A stretch of 64,000 nt of DNA from Clitoria ternatea (taxonomy: Eukaryota; Streptophyta; Magnoliopsida; Fabales; Fabaceae). Shown piece by piece: positions 57,180 to 64,000 of this stretch. Every line of letters begins with the position of its first letter. The stretch's first letter is position 1. Under the pieces are notes generated by a model. It had not been told where the DNA came from. It saw nothing but the letters and a program-made list of their open reading frames with translations, and made no database searches. The stretch spans positions 119,800,501-119,864,500 of the forward strand of contig CM075669.1 in assembly GCA_037962975.1 (NCBI GenBank), read 5' to 3'. Both the position numbers and the translations under genes were made by a program.

Positions 57180-59410
57180 CAAGTTCAGACCAATCAAGTG
57201 GTTATGAACTAACCTACACTTCAACCTGAAGACTAAACTTTTGAGCTTTCTCCATAATTTACTTTTTCTGATATTAAAAGGAGGAGAAAATTTAGGATTC
57301 TAAGTTTTAGCTTTAGTAAATTTTTATGTTGTGATTAATCGTTTCATGATTGTTGTGATTAATCTTTTGATGTTTTGATTAATGTATCAATTGAATATAT
57401 CAAACTTAATTCCTTTAATCTATGTACATTTAGTATTTAACAAAATAACATTATTTTAGTTTTATCTCTAAGTTTCTAAAATTAAATTTGATATATGCTT
57501 GAAATTGAAATTAATATGATCCTAAGAGATGCATAATTTGAATATAATATAAACATGCATAGTATAAATTCAAAGGGAGCAATTTGCTAGAATTATGTAT
57601 TTTCTTATCAAGTATTAGTGAACTTAAAATTATGTTAGTGTTTGTCATTATCAAATATGGGAGAATGTTGAGTGAAAAAATTCTCCAGCATGGAGCCTAA
57701 GGTTTTGATCATACATAAGCTCTAGAATAATTTCAAGCATTTTGAGTCTAAAGAAGAACTAATAATTTCTTTTAAATGTGAAATAGAGTATAAGAAAGGT
57801 TAAAGATCCTGAATTAGAACTAAGAAGAGATTGGTGTAAATGTCAACTCAAATGACCAAAATGTAGAGATGATAACTTAAAGATACAGGAAGTCAAGTAT
57901 CACAACCAGAAAAGCTCAAAATCGGTCATATTTAATATTTGAAGACCATAAGTTCCAAGGCTAAACTTTTAAATTTATGATCCATGTTAGTTTTGATTAT
58001 AGCTAAATAGAGGATGTTAAAAGAAGACTAATCTCATATTTCAAAGTCAAAACTTATTAAAATCTCTGAAACCTAAAAGGTTAAAGTTCAGCATGAAAAG
58101 TTGAAATACGGAAAAACACTTAAGACCAACACTTGAAACTTAAGGACCCTTTCGAGATCATGAAGAATGACATAAAATGAGATAAGAAGGACTACAACTC
58201 AATTTTATTCTTATAACCCTTGGAACCTCAGGACAGAGCAAAAACTTCTACTTTTGAGGATGTAAAAACTACAATCACCATAAAATCATTCTTTATATTA
58301 AAATTTTATATTTTGTCTAATGCTTTAGAAATATATTATTATATTACTATGTAATAAAATATAATGCTTTAAAGTTGAAAATGGAATTTTGTAAAATAAG
58401 GTAGATTATTGAAAGTGTCAAGTGTAAAGAAGCCTAGCAATAAAATGAAACTATATTTAGGATATTACAGAGTTGATTAATAAAGTTATTTTATTTTATT
58501 TCTTTAGAAGATATTTTGATTTCATATATCATATCTCATTAAAAAATAGAATAAATAATTTTTATAAAGGTTAAAGATATTTTTTTGTTAGATTTAAAAT
58601 ATTGCCAATGTTATTAGAGAAATCAATGTAATAAACCTATGGGTAAATACAACCAATACCCACTAGGTTTGATTTTATTATAACCCACCCTAAACATTTT
58701 ATAGAATTTCATCCTGTTAGAATTTTCACAATTGGAATATTTTAGGTTTAACCTAAGTTACCTTTAAAGTTAGAAGATTTTTAAGGTGCACCTAATATCC
58801 TTTGTCCATTGATGCACCAAAATATAAAAAGTCATTGGTATATTATTTCTTTAATTTAACATTTTAGATTAAATATCTTATGCCTAATGGGAAAAGGGTT
58901 TTGTTTGCTCTTCTATTTTTTGTTTCATTTATATTAAAAATAAAAAAAATTAAGTAATGATGGTCATGTAAGGTGACAAAGCTTGAGGTTACAGCTGCGA
59001 AGGAGAGACAACACTAGTGTGAAGTCGTTAAAGCTCATTGAAATATGTTGTTGTTATCATGCTAAAGCTCGTCTAGAGTTGAATCAACATGAAATGCAGA
59101 GATAGTGGCAACCATTCTTTGATAATGGTGGTAGACTGAAGAGAGAGGATCCATGTTGATGTCGTCAACAGTGGTAGTCGTGTAATGCCATAATAGGGCT
59201 CGTGCTACATACTAGTGAGGTTAGGTGAGGAGTAATGTTATTCGATTAATATAGAGGTGTAGCCTGTTCAGGGTGGCTACTATGAAGGTGGTGATTCTGA
59301 TTTCACTGAAAGAGATATGGTTTTGATATTAGTGTATAGGTGATAGCCCTATTTTATGATGCTAGAAAAGCTTATTATGGTGGTTCTGATTTCAATAGAG
59401 GAGCCTTTGT
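57180..59410. other. Unassigned AT-rich sequence
   Basis: No recognisable ORF, RNA gene or LTR boundary. Probably decayed transposon DNA. Confidence 0.4.
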
Positions 59411-59414
59411 TAGC

Positions 59415-59545
59415 GCCACCACCACCACCATAAGGATTGTCATCGCCACCATCACTTTCATCGTTACTATCATCACCAACGCTACCGCCACCACCACCAC
59501 CAACATTGTCATTGCCACCTCCACCTCTACCACCACTACCCTAAC
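59415..59545. repeat. Imperfect (CCA)n trinucleotide tract
   Basis: GCCACCACCACCACCA-type blocks separated by ATCG/ATTG phrases; translates as a threonine/isoleucine-rich frame with no domain character. Confidence 0.85.
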
Positions 59546-59589
59546 AATTTTCAGTTTAGTAAATAGCTAAAAATTGTAGCTTAAATAAA

Positions 59590-59790
59590 AAAAGTATGGC
59601 CTGGACATAAGGGCATAGTTTAACTACAATTTTTATGTCCTAAACTAAGTGGTCATGGTCTATTAGAATAGGCCATGGTATTTTATTTTAGGTCACACTT
59701 TTCTTAAAATTGTTGCCTTAGATAATGAAATAGGCCATGATTTTTTAAAACAGTCCACTTTCTCAAATTTATAGGTTACACAATTATTCA
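59590..59790. repeat. Palindromic GGCCATGG-type repeats, possibly CACTA subterminal
   Basis: About 59653-59676 reads CATGGTCTATT, AG, AATAGGCCATG (arms match at 10 of 11). Related phrases ATAGGCCATGATT and ATGGCCTGGACATA are nearby. Such repeats resemble subterminal regions of CACTA transposons, but I found no clear CACTA terminus or duplication. Confidence 0.3.
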
Positions 59791-59929
59791 CACCTAAACT
59801 TCCTTGCATATAGTAATGGGAAAATTATGTGTAAAGCTGAATATTTTAAAGTTTATCATGCAGAAAATATATAGAGAATGAATTAGAAGGAAAACTATAA
59901 ACCAAGTATGAAAAGTATAGACCTATGTA

Positions 59930-60595
59930 TCAGCGTGCTAACATTGTTTCTAGCGTACATACGCTAGGATTTGTCTTTGTTTCAGGTCTAAAGGAAAAGA
60001 AGTGCAAAGAGTCAATGTACCAACGCTGGACTCACGCTCAGAGCTACGCTAGAAGAAGATTGGAAGCTCCAAGGTCACACGTGCTTACGCTACCTAGCGT
60101 AAGACTACGCTAACACACAAGGAAATTTTTACACCCAAGTCAGAGGGCCAATGCTCTAACACTGGTCACACATTCAAGGATCACGCATAAGTAATAAGGA
60201 ATTTAAGGAACCAGGTGTGCCTACGCTATCAAACATAAGGTCACACTGGTTTAAGTGCCAATCTGAACTTTAAGTCAGGAGGTTGGCATCTTAACGCCGC
60301 TCACACACTCGGATTTACACTTAAATCTTTAAGCAATCAGGTCTTACATCAGAGTCCATGTGTGGCTATGCTGCCCTACATGTGCTTACATCAGAGTCCA
60401 CACCTAGTTCATGCTCAACTTACACACACTCTGCCATGACTATCAGGTCCATATCAGGGAGCCAATGTTCCAACACTTGCCATCATGAGTACCTACGCCT
60501 GCTCTCTAGAACTCATGTTGATTTGTTTCAATACTCCAACGTGCACTTATGTCCATAGGCGTGCCTACGTGTATACGCGAAGGAAAGGCACCTGA
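59930..60595. repeat. Array of TAGCGTA/TACGCTA motifs
   Basis: TAGCGTACATACGCTA (59952-59967) is a near-perfect palindrome. CTACGCTA, CTTACGCTACCTAGCGTA, ACTACGCTA and decayed forms (ACGCTGG, ACACTGG, ATGCT) follow, mixed with TCACACT and TGCTTAC phrases. A fifth palindrome-type array in the window, at the probable U3 of an old LTR. Confidence 0.75.
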
Positions 60596-60599
60596 TTCT

Positions 60600-61490
60600 A
60601 TGCTAAGTTGGGCAATTTCACAATTTGTAATTTTAGTAGTTGTTAATTATTTCTAGTTACCATAAATAATTAAATGACAATGTAATTAGGAGACACTTCA
60701 TAATTCAGAATTCACTCTCTCTCTTTAGATTTGATTTCTCTATTTTCTCTACCTTCTCTCTACCCTGATTCATGTCTTCTCTATCAACTTGCATCTGTTT
60801 TTTACTATGTGTAACTAAATCTCCATGGTTGGGATTTGCTGAAGCTTCAATGAAGGTTAATATTTATTGATTGAGGATTGATTTCTATTAAGGCATGTTT
60901 GAACATTGCAAGATTGTGGACTTTAACTTTTGAATTGGAAGATTCAAACCTAATTAGAGTTTCTCTATAGAGAGGAATCATGGTAGAGATCTCTAGTATG
61001 TATCTTGCTTCCTAGTTACTTCAGGCCTAAGATATTAGGTGAATAGCAAAGGGTTCAATTTTAATTTTACATTAAGTTTTAGTGCATGTGAATACCTAAG
61101 GAAGTAGGTTTTATGTGTAGCGAGATAGCAATAATTGCCTAAGGAATTAGGGATTATTCACCTGTGGAATTATATGCATGACCTTAGTGGACATTTATAC
61201 CCTATTCATATAGTTTTGGCTGACATTGTATGCTAAAGTTGATTCCAACCTACCTTTATTACTGTCAACTACATCAATCTCTATTGCAATTTATATTACT
61301 GTTGTGTTTTAATATTAAATTCATGAAAACAACAAGATATATCAAAAAGTATAAAAACATGTATTCAATATGCTGCATGAGCTCTTGCTTGGTTCAGATA
61401 GTATCAGCCCTAGATTGAGGTAATTAACTTAATCCCGGTGGGAACGATACAAATATACTCAGTTTAACGCTTGGTTCACTTGCCATAGTT
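60600..61490 (+). mobile_element. Probable remnant of an LTR 3' part
   Basis: A CT-rich block (60713-60770) and a closing phrase CCCGGTGGGAACGATAC ... CACTTGCCA (61433-61484) look like the end of a legume retrotransposon LTR. No primer site follows and no partner LTR is seen, so boundaries are uncertain. Confidence 0.35.
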
Positions 61491-61508
61491 TTCATTTTCT
61501 AATGAATT

Positions 61509-61880
61509 CACATCAGTCATGAGTTAAGAGTAGCCTCAAGCCTTTTAAGTTGGATACTAGCCATATTCCTAGTCGATGTGGGATTTATCTCAATATCTTA
61601 ACATACCCCTTCACGCCTAGGACTAGACATCTAGTACGTGAAGATAGTAGAACTTGACATTTACAGGTGGCCCAATATTCAAGACGGGTCAAGCTTTGAT
61701 ACCATATTAAAAATTAACTGGCCTAACTCATCTCAAAAGCTAGCTTATGGGTTAAAGGTTGTCTCAAGCCTTATAAGCTATATTTTAGCCATATTCCTAG
61801 CTTATATGCGAGTTATCTTAACTTGTAGCAACCACTTTGCAGCAACCTATTTACCAAAATTGCACCATATATAAGGAGAA
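61509..61880. repeat. Diverged tandem pair: CTCAAGCCTTWTAAG...GCCATATTCCTAG
   Basis: Two units (about 61520-61600 and 61745-61820) share GCCTCAAGCC or CTCAAGCCTTATAAG, TTAGCCATATTCCTAG and a GATGTGGGA or TATGCGAGT block. Between them lies TCAAGCTTTGATACCATATTA. I recognise these phrases as a dispersed repeat in plant genomes, but the class (SINE, MITE or promoter-derived) is not determined. Confidence 0.45.
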
Positions 61881-62289
61881 AAAGTCATTAAAAAATTAGC
61901 AAGTACTAAAGCATTCCCTTGGTTATAAACTTCATGCTAACCATTTGTAGAACAACAAAATATAATGAATCAAACCAATGAAATAAATTAAACTTTTTTA
62001 TTAAAATAAACTAAATGAAGGTTTAGGATAAGAAGAATATATCGTCATTGGAGTCACCATCATCGTCAAGGATGCCACTACTAGACACATAAGAGAATCA
62101 GACAATGTCAAAGGTGAGCGATATGTTACTAGAAAACACCACGAGGGAGACATTGCAAATTATGAAAGACACCATTATGATCACTGAGAGATGCCCCTAT
62201 CATGAGAGTCACTAGCGCTATCAGCATTAAGAATGGATATGATTTAGGGGGAGGAGGCTTTAAGGAGGTGAAATTAGAGGGTATGGAAG

Positions 62290-62405
62290 GTAAGGGTTTT
62301 CTTAAGACATCGAGAATGAGGGTTTGGTTTATTAGGGAGGATTGAGGGTTTTTAAACAAGGATTAAAGGTTTGGTTTATGGTTTAGGGTTTAAGGTTTAG
62401 AGTTT
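62290..62405. repeat. Degenerate TTTAGGG-like (telomere-like) tract
   Basis: GGTTTATGGTTTAGGGTTTA and related GGTTT phrases at 62295-62400. Only one or two exact TTTAGGG units, so it may be a coincidental AT/G-rich repeat. Confidence 0.35.
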
Positions 62406-62409
62406 GAAG

Positions 62410-63276
62410 GAAAGGATAGGGCTTTTAAGATTGAAAGTGAAAAAAGGATTATGGAATATTTTATTTCTATAAGAAAAAAGTTCCAAGACTTGTACTCTTT
62501 AATAACATTTTATGTGTCGCTTATACCTGTTCATGGGTTCAACAATTTTGAAAGTGTTTCATGTAATCTTCCATGGTTATAAAAATGTTACCTTACAAGA
62601 ATATACCACTGTTTTAAAATTTATTTTTTCAAGCAGTGTTATTTAGTTTATTTATATCCACATGTTCTGAACCATGGCTTATTACATGTTTAAGCTATAT
62701 TTTTTCAAGTGTAGAGGAGAAAGGTGTAACCTAAACTATAATATATTGTAATGTTTGTAATGTAGTTAGGATTAAAATAAGGAAAATCGTGCAACATATT
62801 TAAATTCAAAATTGTAAAAATTAAAATAGAATTAAAAATAAAAACAAGTTTTAATTTTTAAAAGTTGTAAAATTAAAAACTAAAAATCCCTTTAAGCATA
62901 ACCTTAGCTAGTGATTATCTTATGTTTTCTAAACTTTTCTTGAGTATTACACCTTAAGTAAGTTTGCTTCACATTTTAGAAAATGGATATTTATAACAAC
63001 ACAATAATTAGTACTTCAAGTTTTATATAAATAGATTGACATATTGAGTAAAATATTAGAACAAATTGATACACTTAAACACTTAAATAACCTCTTCAAG
63101 TGATGGTTGGATGATATATGTACTTGTTTAGTCTTCATATATAGGATCCAAATAAGCAAATCAATTTAGACTTGTTTCAATCCCATGACATCGATAAGGT
63201 CACCATGTCTAAGGTATTATTTATTTTGGCTATCGTAAGCTTCACATGTTTATCCTTGTAAAAATCACCTTAGTGG
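62410..63276. other. AT-rich sequence, nothing recognised
   Basis: No ORF, RNA gene or repeat boundary that I can support. Confidence 0.4.
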
Positions 63277-63279
63277 TTT

Positions 63280-63290
63280 GGAGGAGGGAG
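63280..63290 (+). other. Polypurine tract before a partial LTR
   Basis: GGAGGAGGGAG two bases before TGTAACAACCC; suggests that the sequence beginning at 63293 is a 3' LTR. Confidence 0.65.
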
Positions 63291-63292
63291 TA

Positions 63293-64000
63293 TGTAACAA
63301 CCCTGATTTTTTTAGAATAGGAAACCAGACCCTCATCACTTTGAGGATACTCTGTTGAGCTTTTGGTAAAAAGCTCGAGGCTTCGGCCTATTCCTTGAGC
63401 AGTTTAGAATGAGAAAAATAATGAAAAATGGAGCTTGACATGAAATATAAGAATACCAAGAGAACGTAACGAGTAAGAGAAGCGAAGATAAGAAAATAAT
63501 AAATAACATTTAACAATACTGTTTAATTAAAAATAATGCATTAACGATGATTATTTTGGGTACAAATTAATAATTATATCAGTTGATAATTATTTCCTAT
63601 CAATAATACTTAATAGATAAATAATTATAATAATTTATTTTGAAATTATATATTTTAAATTGTTTATTTATTTAATAATTATATTTAATAATAAAATATC
63701 GCTCGGTTCCTCGGATTTGAACTATGGGACCCAGCCTGAGGTCAGACTCTGACTGTTCGACCTGAGACTAGTAATATAGTAGGGAAACTAGTCTTATTAG
63801 GATCGTTTCGTAAAGGATCAAGGGTGTCTGACTTGGCCTAACTAGCCCAATCAAAACCTTTAGCGTCTCCTACTTTTGACCATTCATATACCTCGGGATA
63901 TCCGATGGTGGCATGGTCAGTCTCTGGTGACTCGTTTTGACGTTTTAAAAACGTTTCCTGCAGAGGTCGAAGCTTGATTCGGACTCTATCATCTTTATTT
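63293..64000 (+). mobile_element. Partial LTR (start), runs off the window
   Basis: Begins TGTAACAACCCTG, the start type shared with LTR-X and elements A and B. Three hairpins in the first 100 bases: 63331-63346 CCTCA/TGAGG, 63357-63376 GAGCTTTT/AAAAGCTC (loop GGTA), 63378-63389 AGGC/GCCT with a TTCG loop. GTCAGA/TCTGAC around one C near 63740. No gag or pol is readable to its left, so the element may be truncated. Confidence 0.7.

Noticed and set aside
59340..59570. 76-codon threonine/isoleucine-rich frame
   Set aside because: Translated CCA/ATC trinucleotide repeat.
62129..62359. 76-codon minus-strand frame
   Set aside because: No domain; overlaps a degenerate GGTTTA-rich repeat.
62640..62720. 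CACTA transposon terminus near TTTTTTCAAGTGTAG
   Set aside because: Does not match CACTA termini in order (CACTACAAGAAA type) and no 3-bp duplication or transposase is seen.

Overview
This window is plant nuclear DNA, almost certainly legume (Fabaceae), and it looks like pericentromeric or other heterochromatic sequence. The evidence is nested LTR retrotransposons of plant type (Ty3-gypsy chromoviruses with a C-terminal chromodomain, a Ty1-copia element, tRNA-iMet primer sites) and LTRs loaded with short inverted motifs (TTGAATCGATTCAA, GTAATCGATTAC, TCGCTYRAGCGA) that I associate with soybean/Phaseolus/Vigna-type repeats. The genus is not determined. I see no intact host gene, tRNA or rRNA. 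The only host-derived coding remnant is a two-exon fragment of a replication protein A (RPA1-like) gene at about 7.1-7.6 kb.

Layout. 1-11431 and 26586-26823: long LTRs (about 4-5 kb) of a family without coding capacity, called LTR-X here, flanking the RPA1-like fragment. 11432-26580: an inverted solo LTR-X (target-site duplication GTGCT) containing element A, a full-length Ty3-gypsy element (14346-23711, TSD ATTTC, two 2353-bp LTRs, one gag-pol frame broken by three TGA codons). 26824-27990: AT-rich ~91-bp tandem array. 28300-29593: remnant of a Tat/Ogre-like LTR. 32944-57179: element C, a decayed gypsy element with 693-bp LTRs. It hosts a solo SIRE-like copia LTR (34327-35439, TSD GTAGG) and element B, a Ty3-gypsy element on the minus strand (35892-54924, TSD GGTAC). 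Element B's 5' LTR is split by element D, a Ty1-copia element (44816-53224, TSD AAGTA). 57180-63276: old unassigned repeats. 63293-64000: start of another TGTAACA-type LTR that runs off the window.

How the parts relate. Each autonomous element shows the normal order LTR, primer-binding site, gag, protease, then integrase/RT/RNaseH (copia) or RT/RNaseH/integrase/chromodomain (gypsy), polypurine tract, LTR. All are now disabled. Nearly all disabling substitutions look like C-to-T changes (CGA to TGA, CAG to TAG), as expected from methylated heterochromatin.

The most unusual signal is in the LTRs. They carry arrays of small hairpins in which the loop is constant but the stem sequence differs each time and stays self-complementary: loop TCCCA in element B, AAGYAG in element A, and GTGGG or ACGRG(G) in LTR-X. 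They also carry separate arrays of a second type, built from dispersed short palindromes. The order of these two modules is similar in three LTR families. I know of no description of this organisation.
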